Below are positions 15,557 through 24,794 of a stretch of DNA of 33,441 nucleotides, in pieces. The stretch is from contig CAKOQK010000014.1 of the NCBI GenBank assembly GCA_934101225.1, positions 1 through 33,441 on the forward strand. Direction: 5' to 3'. This DNA comes from an uncultured Bacilli bacterium. Lineage in GTDB: Bacteria; Bacillota_I; Bacilli_A; RF39; UBA660. The position numbers and the translations under genes are program-made. Positions within the stretch are counted from its first letter, which is position 1. The number at the start of each line of letters is the position of its first letter. The notes under the pieces were generated by a model, which worked only from the letters and a program-made list of their open reading frames with translations, searched no databases and had not been told where the DNA came from.

Positions 15557-16504
15557 ATGACAATTGTATTTACAGTAAGTGATAATGTAAAAAATAGAAT
15601 GATCAGTTTTTATGCGGATAAAAGAAGACAAAAAACTCCTCCTTATGCTATATTTCAAGCTGATGATGCGGATACAAATATAACTCTTTATAATTCGGGA
15701 AAAGTTGTTTTTCAAGGCAATAGTGCTGATATCGAAGCTCAAATTTGGAAAGATTTAGAGATGAGTTTAAATAAGCGTAATATTGATAGTGAACTTAAAA
15801 AGAATGAAGACAAGAAGAAAGATAAAGTTAAAGAAGAGACGGATTTAAGATTTAAAGATGTTGCTACTATTGGTTCAGATGAGGTTGGAACAGGTGATTA
15901 TTTTGGACCAATTGTTGTTACAGCCTCATATGTAAGCAAAGAAAACATTAAGGAATTAATGAATTTAGGTGTTAAAGATAGTAAGAAAATTACTGATGAT
16001 ATTATTCTTAAGATTGGACCTAAATTAATTAAAACTATTCCCCACTCTACTTATATTTTAGACAATCAAACTTACAATAAGTATCCTACTAATATGAATA
16101 AGATTAAAGCAATATTACATAATAAGGTTCTTGTTAATGTGGTTAAGAATAATTATAATGATGTTAAGTATGTAGTTGTTGATCAATTTTGTTTTCCTAA
16201 AAATTATTTTGAGTACATTAAGGATGCTAAAGAAGTTTATAAAAATATTACTTTTACAACTAAAGCGGAAGATAAATGCTATGCAGTTGCTGTTTCTTCA
16301 ATAATTTGTAGATATGTATTTTTAATGGAAATGAAAAAGATTGAAGAAAAATATCAAATATTTATAAAAAAAGGTGCTGGTCCAGAAGTTGATAAACAAG
16401 CTGCTATGATAGCAAAAAAATATGGAGTGGATGAACTTAGCAAGATTGCTAAATTAAATTTCAAAAATACAGAAAAAGTGAAAAATATATTAGAAAATGA
16501 ATAA
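15557..16504 (+). CDS. rnhC: Ribonuclease HIII
   Basis: RNase HIII cleaves RNA in RNA-DNA hybrids such as R-loops. The N-terminal TBP-like domain (about 1-75, with PPYAIFQADDADTNITLYNSGKVVFQG) is the mark of HIII over HII. A charged linker (80-95) leads to the catalytic domain with Asp108-Glu109 (GSDEVGTGDYFGP) and Asp209 (VVVDQF). Two ATGs lie upstream in frame, but GGTGA is correctly spaced for the ATG at 15557-15559, and this start matches the family. Its extended -10 (TG-G-TATTAT, 15532-15540) implies a very short leader. It is the only long gene right of dif on the + strand, that is, against the fork direction. Confidence 0.94.
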   Translation: MTIVFTVSDNVKNRMISFYADKRRQKTPPYAIFQADDADTNITLYNSGKVVFQGNSADIEAQIWKDLEMSLNKRNIDSELKKNEDKKKDKVKEETDLRFKDVATIGSDEVGTGDYFGPIVVTASYVSKENIKELMNLGVKDSKKITDDIILKIGPKLIKTIPHSTYILDNQTYNKYPTNMNKIKAILHNKVLVNVVKNNYNDVKYVVVDQFCFPKNYFEYIKDAKEVYKNITFTTKAEDKCYAVAVSSIICRYVFLMEMKKIEEKYQIFIKKGAGPEVDKQAAMIAKKYGVDELSKIAKLNFKNTEKVKNILENE

Positions 16505-16536
16505 AAAGTTATTGTCTTCTTTACAATAACTTTTTT
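16503..16536. terminator. Bidirectional terminator after rnhC
   Basis: AAAAAGTTATTGT (16503-16515) pairs with ACAATAACTTTTT (16523-16535), followed by further T. It separates rnhC from the converging 593-aa gene, whose stop codon overlaps its edge. Confidence 0.8.
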
Positions 16537-18316
16537 AAATATGTTTATCAGAAATTTTAGACTCTAAATTTAATGTACATATATAGTTTATTAGATTTTG
16601 ATTTAAATCATGGCTATATCCTTTTGTCAAGGCATACATAGCAGCTTGAATTTCTACTTGTGAATAATTTTTTAGTATATCAAAATCTTCATCATGAATA
16701 TTTGCTAGACTACTTATATTCCCTTGAAGTAACTCTTGTACTAGTTTATTTGTTAAATTAATATCACTATTTTGAGCAATTATTTTTATTACTTTTTGTA
16801 AATAATATGGAAGTTTTTCTATGGATGAATTATTAAATGGATCATTTGGAATATTTTCTTTGTTACTTACATTATTATATTTTTTTCTTAAAATAGTATG
16901 CAATGCATAACTATAAATATCTTGATTATTATTTGGAATGTAATCTTTAGTTAGATTTTTAAATTCTTTTAATATTTCTTCATGACTATATTTTAATAAT
17001 CTATTACGATAGTTTTGATTACCATTAGTAATATGACATGCATCATTTTTAGTAATTAAAGCTTTTAATGCAACTTTAGCATGATTAAAACCATATTTAT
17101 TATATGTGGCAATAATTGATACCATAAATAATTCATGAAGATTATCATTTTTAACTATCTTATTTGGCATAAAACTACGAACATAATTTTCAATATTTCC
17201 ATTTGCTATATTTATAACTTCTTTTGGTGATAGATTTTTAGCAAAATTAGATCTAAAATTATTATCTCTTGTAATAGCATTTAAGTTACCATTTACATAT
17301 ATTTTTAAACAATTTAGAGTATTATCAACACCATTGTATTTTTTTATAGCATATCTAATGTACTGATCTAATAATTCTTTTTTATTTTTATTATTTGGCA
17401 CTGGTTCATTTTCAAGGTTTCGAATTATAGTATCGTAATATTTAGATAATCTTTGAAATGATTCTTTATTTTGACAAATAAGTATATGATTATAAAAATC
17501 TTTCATATTTGTGTATTCATTTAAAGACATATTTATTAATCTAAATACTTCATAAAAATTTGCTAGAGCTTCCCCATCATAATTAAAATGTTTTTTGTTT
17601 ATAAGAAATTCTTCATCATAAATAAAATCTTCTAATTTAGTTTGATTTATAAAGACATCATTAAAATACTTTTGAGAAAATCTTTTAAAATCATTATAAC
17701 TTACATTATCGTAATTAGTTGTTTTCTTAAAATATTTAGTTATAAGATAAGCGAGTGTGGAGTTATAACTTAATTGTTTATCACTTGCAATTCCAACTAC
17801 TCCTGATTTCATCAAAAATGGATTTGTTTTGCGTGCTTTACTAGATAGATATGGATCATTATTGATAAAATTAATAACTTTATTTGCTTCATCTGGATTA
17901 ACCATTCTTAAAACTACTGAATCTGATCTAACGACATCTGATACTTTCGAATATGTTGCAAAATTATTTTGATTAATATAATCAAATATACTAATTACAC
18001 AAGATTCCATATCTTCCTTAGAAAATGTTACATATATTTTTATATGGTCTTCAGTATTTCTTCCGTCTGATGTATGAAATTGAAGGAAACCTTTTTGCAT
18101 ATCACTTTCAAAAACATCTAAGTTAGTATTTCGAAAATGATTTATCCAATAAGGAAACATATATTTAATACTTTTATTTTGCTTTTCTTCATCACTTATT
18201 CCATAAGTTGCTAACCCATGATAAATAGTATCTCTTACAATTGGTAAATTTGGATTTTGTTTATATATTCTTGCATAATATTTTAAAAATTCTTCAATTT
18301 CTACTGGATTATTCAT
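16535..18316 (-). CDS. Unknown 593-aa protein with a weak HopA1-like region
   Basis: A large soluble Asn/Lys-rich protein of 593 residues, without signal peptide or membrane helix. Residues about 92-193 show the order IKIYV, then RSDSVVLRM, then NPF....GVVGIASD...SYNS, which resembles the HopA1 domain of type III effectors and related bacterial proteins. The match is partial and by eye. The rest (200-593) is helical with no motif recognised. Start: ATG at 18314-18316 with GGTGAATC upstream is preferred over the ATG at 18326-18328. The start codon lies inside the end of a 46-aa ORF (8-base overlap), so translation is probably coupled. It is the last gene of a lepB-holA-46aa-593aa series. Confidence 0.7.
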   Translation of the reverse strand: MNNPVEIEEFLKYYARIYKQNPNLPIVRDTIYHGLATYGISDEEKQNKSIKYMFPYWINHFRNTNLDVFESDMQKGFLQFHTSDGRNTEDHIKIYVTFSKEDMESCVISIFDYINQNNFATYSKVSDVVRSDSVVLRMVNPDEANKVINFINNDPYLSSKARKTNPFLMKSGVVGIASDKQLSYNSTLAYLITKYFKKTTNYDNVSYNDFKRFSQKYFNDVFINQTKLEDFIYDEEFLINKKHFNYDGEALANFYEVFRLINMSLNEYTNMKDFYNHILICQNKESFQRLSKYYDTIIRNLENEPVPNNKNKKELLDQYIRYAIKKYNGVDNTLNCLKIYVNGNLNAITRDNNFRSNFAKNLSPKEVINIANGNIENYVRSFMPNKIVKNDNLHELFMVSIIATYNKYGFNHAKVALKALITKNDACHITNGNQNYRNRLLKYSHEEILKEFKNLTKDYIPNNNQDIYSYALHTILRKKYNNVSNKENIPNDPFNNSSIEKLPYYLQKVIKIIAQNSDINLTNKLVQELLQGNISSLANIHDEDFDILKNYSQVEIQAAMYALTKGYSHDLNQNLINYICTLNLESKISDKHI

Positions 18317-18449
18317 GAGATTCACCATTATTTATATTATTATTTTGATTGTTATTGTCATCGATATCAATATCTGCAGGATATTCTCCATTTAATTTAA
18401 TTACGATATTAATTTTTTTGTCATCTAATTTAATTTCTTGTGTTTCCAT
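18309..18449 (-). CDS. Acidic Asn-rich microprotein, 46 aa
   Basis: ATG (18447-18449) to TAA (18309-18311) gives 46 residues starting METQEIKLDDKKINIVIKLN. AAGGATGG lies about 7-8 bases upstream. The first 28 residues look like two beta strands; the rest is an Asp/Asn-rich tail with no Cys. It starts 14 bases after the holA stop and overlaps the next gene by 8 bases, the hallmark of an operon member. No family is recognised. It could be a partner, inhibitor or substrate of the 593-aa protein; that is inference. Confidence 0.65.
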   Translation of the reverse strand: METQEIKLDDKKINIVIKLNGEYPADIDIDDNNNQNNNINNGESHE

Positions 18450-18463
18450 TTTTACCATCCTTT

Positions 18464-19366
18464 TTATACTATAACACTACTTATGAATGTTTTTAAAATA
18501 TTATATTTATCTTTATCAGTAGATTTTAAATCTAAATCTGCTTTTGCTAAATTTATAAGTATTTCTTTTAGTTCTTGATTACTATATTTACTTGTACGTC
18601 CTTTTGCTTTAACAAAGGGATAATCACTATTTACGTTAAATAATTTCATTAAATAATCTGGCGATTTATTTGTTATCTTACAGGCATAAATATACCTATA
18701 TTGCATTGCGAGTAGGGCAACAAATGGAATTACTTCTTTTCTAGCTTCAATAAATTCATTAAGTAATGGAGAAATCTCTTTTGTTTTCTTTTCAACTATA
18801 GCATCACATAATTCGAAACTATCATCATTTGGAATAAATGAACCATAAGTGTTAATTGTATCTATTGTGATATTATTTGAAATTATACTTAATTTGTTTA
18901 TTTCACTTATAACTAAATCTAAATCATTTTGATTTTTATCTAATAAATAATTTATATCATTATAACCTATTTTAATTTTCTTCTCTTTGCAGTAATTATT
19001 TATTTTATTTATTATTTCATTTGGCTTTAGTCCTTTTATTTCAACAATATTGATTTTATCTTTTATATCTTTATATATTTTATTTCGTTTATCATAGTTA
19101 TTGCATATCAATACTAGTTTGACATCTTTATTGGGATTTTCTAAATAATTTATTAATTTACGGGCTTCTTCATTTAGTTTAAAATTCTTAACAATTACAC
19201 ATTTTGAAGTATCAATTAAAGAATAATAGGAACATTCTAGGATAACATCATCTATTTTTAAATCATCGTAATTTAAATTAATAATGTTATCTTCTTTGGA
19301 AACTATTTTATTTATTTCTTCTTCTAATAGGTAATTAGAATATATGTTTAAAATATAGTTTTTCAT
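18464..19366 (-). CDS. holA: DNA polymerase III subunit delta
   Basis: HolA is the wrench subunit of the clamp loader that opens the sliding clamp. The 300-residue product has weak N-terminal conservation, as usual, and the typical C-terminal segments AMQYRYIYACKITNKSPDYLMKLF and a LAKADLDLKSTDKDK tail. It lacks a Walker A motif, as expected for delta. Its ATG overlaps the lepB stop in an ATGA arrangement. Length is slightly below the usual 330-345. Confidence 0.88.
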   Translation of the reverse strand: MKNYILNIYSNYLLEEEINKIVSKEDNIINLNYDDLKIDDVILECSYYSLIDTSKCVIVKNFKLNEEARKLINYLENPNKDVKLVLICNNYDKRNKIYKDIKDKINIVEIKGLKPNEIINKINNYCKEKKIKIGYNDINYLLDKNQNDLDLVISEINKLSIISNNITIDTINTYGSFIPNDDSFELCDAIVEKKTKEISPLLNEFIEARKEVIPFVALLAMQYRYIYACKITNKSPDYLMKLFNVNSDYPFVKAKGRTSKYSNQELKEILINLAKADLDLKSTDKDKYNILKTFISSVIV

Positions 19367-19860
19367 TCAACAATTCCTATTTTATTAAATGGAAAAATTA
19401 CTAAATTAGTTTTACCTTTAATATTTTTGATATTTACTGGTCCTATTACACGGCTGTCTTTAGATACTTCCCTATTATCCCCCATTACAAAGTATTCATT
19501 ATCTTTTAGTATAACATTTTCAAAATTTTCAGTTTCGCTTTTAGAATAATTATCTTCAACTACTTTACCATTAATATATAATTTATTATCACTATACATA
19601 ACTGATTCACCAGGAAGTCCGATTACTCTTTTTATAATGTATTTTCCGTTTGATTCAACAACAACTATATCAAAACGATTAATTCCTTTTTGTAAGCCAA
19701 TTTTATTTAATATCATAAATTCTTTGTCTTGTAAGGTTGGATACATGCTACTGCCATTTACTCTAATTGGTGAATAAAAAAATATTCTAATTATGATAAT
19801 TATTAAAAGTAATATAGTAAATAATAAGTTTTCTTTAAGCCATTTTTTTATTTGTTCCAT
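19363..19860 (-). CDS. lepB: Signal peptidase I
   Basis: A membrane serine protease that removes signal peptides from secreted proteins. One membrane helix (about 11-30) anchors it. The catalytic Ser38 is in NGSSMYPTL, the catalytic Lys77 in IIKRVIGLPGE, and the box GDNREVSKDSR follows. At 165 residues it is the small Gram-positive type. A TTG lies four codons upstream; the ATG at 19858-19860 is preferred, though neither has a clear ribosome site. A -10 TATAAT lies at 19893-19898. TGA is its stop, overlapping the holA start. Confidence 0.93.
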   Translation of the reverse strand: MEQIKKWLKENLLFTILLLIIIIIRIFFYSPIRVNGSSMYPTLQDKEFMILNKIGLQKGINRFDIVVVESNGKYIIKRVIGLPGESVMYSDNKLYINGKVVEDNYSKSETENFENVILKDNEYFVMGDNREVSKDSRVIGPVNIKNIKGKTNLVIFPFNKIGIVE

Positions 19861-19906
19861 GCTAATAATCAACTACTTTCTTGTACTACTAAATTATATC
19901 AAATAT

Positions 19907-19951
19907 AAAAAGTTTAATAAACTCTGATTATAGATATTTATTAAACTTTTT
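19907..19951 (-). terminator. dnaJ terminator overlapping the dnaJ 3' end
   Basis: A 15-bp stem AAAAAGTTTAATAAA / TTTATTAAACTTTTT with a 15-base loop. The first arm is formed by the last dnaJ codons (Lys-Phe-Asn-Lys), and the stop codon is in the loop. Confidence 0.7.
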
Positions 19952-21067
19952 GATTTCTTCGTTATTTGTTAAGTCTGTTTCATTTAAATCTTTAAACAAT
20001 GCTTTTTGAGCTCGATCTAATTTTTTAGGAATAACAACTTTGATTTTAATAATCATATCTCCGATTTTACCGGTACGTTCTTCAGTTATTCCTTTTCCAC
20101 GAAGCTTTAATTCTTCACCATTTTGAATTCCAGCATCAATTTCAATTTTAGTTTTACCATTTATGGTTGGAATTTCTTTTATGCAGCCAAGAACAGCTTC
20201 TGTAATTGTAAGAGGAACTTCTAAAATAATATTTCGTCCATCTCTAACAAATAATGGATGTTCTTTAACTGCAAATTCAATATATATATCGCCATTTGGT
20301 CCACCATTAGTTCCTGCTGAACCTTTTCCAGCCATACGCATTTGATCTCCTGCTCTAACACCTGATGGAACTCTTAATGTGATTGTTTTTTCACCTTTAC
20401 ATCTTCCTGTACCACGACATGTTGAACATGTTTTTGCAAATTCTTCTCCGGTTCCATGACAGTTTGGACATACTGTTTGAACTGTAGTTACACCGAACAA
20501 TGTTCTTTGTTGTGAAAGAATACGACCTTTACCATTACATTTAGAACATGTATGGGAATTTAAACCACCTTTACCATTACAATCAGAACACATAGTATTT
20601 AAATTTATTTTAAATGATTTTTCACAGCCAAATACTGCTTCATCAAATGTTAAGTTAATTCTTACTAGTGAATCTTCACCTTTAGTTGCTCCTGCTTTTC
20701 TTGATTTGGATGAACTTCCACCAAAGAATGAACTAATAATGTCTTCTAAATCATCTTGACCAAAACCAAATCCAGAAAAATCTCCAAATCCGCCTTGAAA
20801 TCCACCAAAGCCACCAAATCCTCCGGCACCACCTTGACCAGCATTATTTACAGCATCAGCTCCATATTGATCATATATTTTTCGCTTATTTTCATCAGAT
20901 AGAACACTATAGGCTTCAGATATTTCTTTAAATTTTTCAGCAGCACCAGGTTCTTTATTTACATCTGGATGGTATTGTTTAGCCATTTTTCTAAATGCAC
21001 TTTTAATTTCTGCATCGGTAGCGGTTTTAGATACACCTAATGTTTCATAATAATCCTTTTTAGCCAT
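19928..21067 (-). CDS. dnaJ: Chaperone DnaJ
   Basis: Co-chaperone that delivers clients to DnaK and stimulates its ATPase. The J domain has HPD at 33-35, followed by a Gly/Phe-rich stretch (about 75-105), four CxxCxGxG zinc repeats (about 150-225) and the C-terminal substrate-binding domains. Length 379 is normal for a type I DnaJ. Its ribosome site AGAGG overlaps the end of pepF, so it is translationally coupled to that gene. It is the last gene of the hrcA-led heat-shock cluster. Confidence 0.98.
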   Translation of the reverse strand: MAKKDYYETLGVSKTATDAEIKSAFRKMAKQYHPDVNKEPGAAEKFKEISEAYSVLSDENKRKIYDQYGADAVNNAGQGGAGGFGGFGGFQGGFGDFSGFGFGQDDLEDIISSFFGGSSSKSRKAGATKGEDSLVRINLTFDEAVFGCEKSFKINLNTMCSDCNGKGGLNSHTCSKCNGKGRILSQQRTLFGVTTVQTVCPNCHGTGEEFAKTCSTCRGTGRCKGEKTITLRVPSGVRAGDQMRMAGKGSAGTNGGPNGDIYIEFAVKEHPLFVRDGRNIILEVPLTITEAVLGCIKEIPTINGKTKIEIDAGIQNGEELKLRGKGITEERTGKIGDMIIKIKVVIPKKLDRAQKALFKDLNETDLTNNEEIKKFNKYL

Positions 21068-21071
21068 TTTA

Positions 21072-22874
21072 TTACCTCTTTCTTAATATTTTTTGATACT
21101 CTTTAACTGTTTCATCAAAGAAATTTATTGCATCTATTAATACATCAGGTTTAGTAATATCTATTCCTGCGTATTTTAATTCTTCACTTGGATAATTTGA
21201 ACCACCACTCTTTAAAAACTTTTTATAATTTTCTAAAGCATTTGGAACTTTATTAAAAATGCCATTAGCAATTTTACATGCACATGCAAGACCAATAACA
21301 TATTTATAAACATAGAAATCATAATAGAAATGTGGAATTCTTTCCCATTCATACATTATTTCTTTATCAACTATGACGTTTTTGCCAAAATAGATTTTAT
21401 TTAAATCATAATATTTTTGGCATAATAATTCATATGTTAGTGCTTCACCATTACTTCTTAAATTATGCATATTCATTTCAAATTCAGCAAACATAGTTTG
21501 ACGATAAATTGTAGATTTAAATAGTTCCATGATTTGATTTAATATATATAATTTTTCATTATCATTTTTAGAATTATTAAGTAGATAAAGTCTTAATAAC
21601 ATTTCATTAACGGTTGATGCTACTTCAGCAACAAAGATTTTATAACTTGAATTATTATATGTGTTGTTATGGCAAGATAGGTAAGTATGAACAGAATGCC
21701 CTAATTCATGAGCAAGAGTTGATACGTCGTCTAATTTTCCTTCAAAGTTAAGAAGAACATAAGGATATGTATCATAAAAACCACTTGAATATGCTCCACT
21801 TCTTTTTCCAACACTATTATATACATCAATCCATTTTTCATCAAAAGCTTTTTGCAAAATATTTAAATAATCATCTCCTAATGGTTTTAATGCTTTAAAT
21901 ACTAAATCTTTTGCTTCTTCAAATGTAAACTCACGATTGTAATCTTGCTTTAAATCAACATATATATCATATAAATGAATTTTATCTAATCCTAAACATT
22001 CTTTCTTTAAATTATAATAATTATAAAGAGGTTCTAAATTGCTTTTTACTGTGTTAATTACATTTATATAAACATCTTTACTAATTGCATCATCAAATAA
22101 GGATGCTTCTAGTGAAGATGAAAAATTTCTTATTTTAGCTAAATTTATTAATACATCAACATTACCAGCAAATGTACTTGCTAATGTGTTTTTAAATTCA
22201 GCATATCTTTTGTATAATAATTTAAATCCTTTTTTACGAACATTTCTTGATGGAGATCTTGCAATTTTACTCCAATTACTTTCAGTAAATTCAATTATTT
22301 TTCCATTTTCATCTTTTATATTACCAAATTTTAAATCACTATCAGTTAAAGATTCAAATGTCTCAGCATTTTTACCTAATACATCTGATAGAGTACCTAA
22401 TATTTTTTCTTCTTTATCTGTTAATGTGTGTTCCTTATAACGATAAAAATCTTCTAAATTATGTTCATAATCTTTTAACTTACTATTTTCTTCAATAAAT
22501 TTTTTAACATAATTAAATTCTTTCTTCATCATTTCTGGTGCTACAAAAGATGTATCTTCAGTATATTTTGTTAATATTTTTTGAATTTTTTGATAATATT
22601 CTTGATATTTTGGATTCGTTGTATCTTCATCATGTTTTAAATTTGCATAATAATATAATTTATATAGTTTTCTTTCTATTTTTTCACTTGTTTTAAAATA
22701 ATTATAAAGTGAATCAGAACTATCTAATATATGGCCTTTAAACTTAATAATTTCACTTACTAAATCTTTGCTTTTATCTAATTCTTTTAAAAACTCTTTG
22801 TCATTTTTAAATATTGCAGTTAAATCCCATTTATATTTATCATCTATATCATTTCTTGTTTTTTGTTTTATCAT
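21072..22874 (-). CDS. pepF: Oligoendopeptidase F
   Basis: A cytoplasmic M3-family zinc metallopeptidase of 600 residues that breaks down oligopeptides. The zinc motif HELGH is at 389-393, followed further on by EVASTVNEMLL with the third ligand Glu. The overall length matches PepF. AAGGG is placed correctly for the ATG. It lies between dnaK and dnaJ, an unusual place; its start follows the weak dnaK terminator hairpin, and it couples into dnaJ. Co-expression with chaperones would make sense for clearing peptides after heat stress. Confidence 0.95.
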   Translation of the reverse strand: MIKQKTRNDIDDKYKWDLTAIFKNDKEFLKELDKSKDLVSEIIKFKGHILDSSDSLYNYFKTSEKIERKLYKLYYYANLKHDEDTTNPKYQEYYQKIQKILTKYTEDTSFVAPEMMKKEFNYVKKFIEENSKLKDYEHNLEDFYRYKEHTLTDKEEKILGTLSDVLGKNAETFESLTDSDLKFGNIKDENGKIIEFTESNWSKIARSPSRNVRKKGFKLLYKRYAEFKNTLASTFAGNVDVLINLAKIRNFSSSLEASLFDDAISKDVYINVINTVKSNLEPLYNYYNLKKECLGLDKIHLYDIYVDLKQDYNREFTFEEAKDLVFKALKPLGDDYLNILQKAFDEKWIDVYNSVGKRSGAYSSGFYDTYPYVLLNFEGKLDDVSTLAHELGHSVHTYLSCHNNTYNNSSYKIFVAEVASTVNEMLLRLYLLNNSKNDNEKLYILNQIMELFKSTIYRQTMFAEFEMNMHNLRSNGEALTYELLCQKYYDLNKIYFGKNVIVDKEIMYEWERIPHFYYDFYVYKYVIGLACACKIANGIFNKVPNALENYKKFLKSGGSNYPSEELKYAGIDITKPDVLIDAINFFDETVKEYQKILRKR

Positions 22875-22914
22875 AAATTACCCTTTTATTTATATTTTTT
22901 AATCATAATTAGTT

Positions 22915-22943
22915 AAAAGTTCTAGCAATAACTAGAACTTTTT
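22915..22943 (-). terminator. Hairpin between dnaK and pepF
   Basis: AAAAGTTCTAG / CTAGAACTTTT with a short loop, 10 bases past the dnaK stop. The T run after it is short (TTTTAACT), so it may only attenuate, letting some transcripts go on into pepF-dnaJ. Confidence 0.65.
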
Positions 22944-22953
22944 GCTTTACTAA

Positions 22954-24771
22954 TTAGTCTTTGTTTACAAATTCGGCTTCTTCAGCACCATCATTTTTAT
23001 CTGATGAATCATTGTTTTTATTTGCTTCAGCTGTTTTAGCGGCTTCTTCATAAACTTTAGTTGCTAATGCCATTGCTTTGTCATTTAATGCTTTTGTTTT
23101 ATCTTTTATTGCGTCAATATCTGTTCCTTCTAAAGCTTTCTTTAAGTCAGCAATTAAATCTTCAGTTTCTTTCTTTTCTGTATCAGTTAATTTTTCGCCT
23201 AAATCTTTAACTGCTTTTTCACAAGCAAATATTGTTTGATCAGCTTCATTACGAGTATCGGCTTCTACTTTACGTTTTTCATCGGCTTCTTTATTGGCTT
23301 CTGCTTCTTTCATCATTTTATCGATTTCTTCATCAGTTAAATTTGTATTTGATGTAATAGTTATTGATTGTTCTTTATTAGTTCCTAAATCTTTTGCTTT
23401 TACGTTAACTATTCCGTTAGCATCAATATCAAATGTTACTTCAATTTGAGGAACTCCTCTTGGTGCTGGTGGAATATTTAATAATTGGAATCTTCCAAGT
23501 GTTTTATTATCAGCAGCCATTGGTCTTTCACCTTGTAATACATGAATATCTACGGCTGGTTGATTATCTTGAGCTGTTGAAAATACTTGTGATTTACTTG
23601 TTGGAATTGTTGTATTTCTTGGAATTAATACAGTCATTACATCACCTAATGTTTCGATACCAAGTGATAATGGTGTAACGTCTAATAATACTAAGTCATT
23701 AACTTCTCCGGTTAGAACTCCACCTTGAATAGCAGCACCCATAGCAACTACTTCATCTGGGTTAACACTCTTATTTGGTTCTTTTCCTAATTCTTTTTTA
23801 ACTAATTCTTGAATGTAAGGAATACGAGTTGATCCACCAACAAGGATTACTTCATCAATATCTGATGCTTTAAGATTTGCATCTTTTAAAGCTTTACGAA
23901 CTGGTTCTAATGTTGAATCAAATAAGTCACGACATAAGTCTTCAAATTTTGCTTTTGTTAAGTTAATATCCATATGAACAGGGCCACTTTCAGTTTGAGT
24001 AATAAATGGTAAGTTGATATTTGTTGTAGACATACCACTTAAGTCTTTCTTGGCCTTTTCAGCAGCATCTTTAATTCTTTGCATTGCCATTTTATCTTTA
24101 GATAGGTCAATTCCGTTTTCTTTCTTGAATTCAGATACTAGATAATCCATAATGCATTTATCAAAGTCATCTCCACCTAAATGGTTATTACCACTTGTTG
24201 ATTTAACTTCAAATACTCCATCACCTAATTCAAGGATTGATACATCAAATGTACCACCACCTAAATCGTAAACTAATACAGTTTCTTGTTTGTCTTGTTT
24301 ATCAAGACCGTATGCTAAACTTGCAGCAGTTGGTTCATTGATAATTCTTTCTACTTCTAAGCCTGCTATTTTACCAGCATTTTTAGTTGCTTGTCTTTGT
24401 GCATCGTTAAAGTATGCTGGAACTGTTATAACAGCTTTAGTTACTTTTTCTCCTAAATATGCTTCAGCATCAGCTTTTAATTTCATTAAGATTTTAGCAC
24501 TAATTTCTTCTGGAGTATATTTTTTACCATCCATTTCTACTTTGTAATCAGTTCCCATATGTCTTTTAATTGAACTAATTGTATTTTCGGGATTTGTTAC
24601 AGCTTGTCTTTTAGCAGTAACACCAACTAAGATTTCTCCTTTTTTACTAGCAACTACTGATGGAGTTGTTCTGTCGCCTTCAGGGTTAACAATAACTTTT
24701 GGTTCTCCACCTTCTAAAACAGCTACACAACTGTTTGTTGTTCCTAAATCTATACCTATAATTTTACTCAT
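22954..24771 (-). CDS. dnaK: Chaperone DnaK (Hsp70)
   Basis: Main Hsp70 chaperone of the cytoplasm. The nucleotide-binding domain starts with IGIDLGTTNSCVAVLEGG and has the phosphate-2 loop DLGGGTFDVSI and the VILVGGSTRIP motif. The short Gram-positive-type form lacks the 24-residue insert of proteobacterial DnaK. The substrate domain and the acidic Glu/Asp/Asn-rich tail are complete (605 residues). It follows grpE and an unknown 105-aa gene. Confidence 0.98.
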   Translation of the reverse strand: MSKIIGIDLGTTNSCVAVLEGGEPKVIVNPEGDRTTPSVVASKKGEILVGVTAKRQAVTNPENTISSIKRHMGTDYKVEMDGKKYTPEEISAKILMKLKADAEAYLGEKVTKAVITVPAYFNDAQRQATKNAGKIAGLEVERIINEPTAASLAYGLDKQDKQETVLVYDLGGGTFDVSILELGDGVFEVKSTSGNNHLGGDDFDKCIMDYLVSEFKKENGIDLSKDKMAMQRIKDAAEKAKKDLSGMSTTNINLPFITQTESGPVHMDINLTKAKFEDLCRDLFDSTLEPVRKALKDANLKASDIDEVILVGGSTRIPYIQELVKKELGKEPNKSVNPDEVVAMGAAIQGGVLTGEVNDLVLLDVTPLSLGIETLGDVMTVLIPRNTTIPTSKSQVFSTAQDNQPAVDIHVLQGERPMAADNKTLGRFQLLNIPPAPRGVPQIEVTFDIDANGIVNVKAKDLGTNKEQSITITSNTNLTDEEIDKMMKEAEANKEADEKRKVEADTRNEADQTIFACEKAVKDLGEKLTDTEKKETEDLIADLKKALEGTDIDAIKDKTKALNDKAMALATKVYEEAAKTAEANKNNDSSDKNDGAEEAEFVNKD

Positions 24772-24794
24772 AATTAATCATTTCCTTTCTTATA

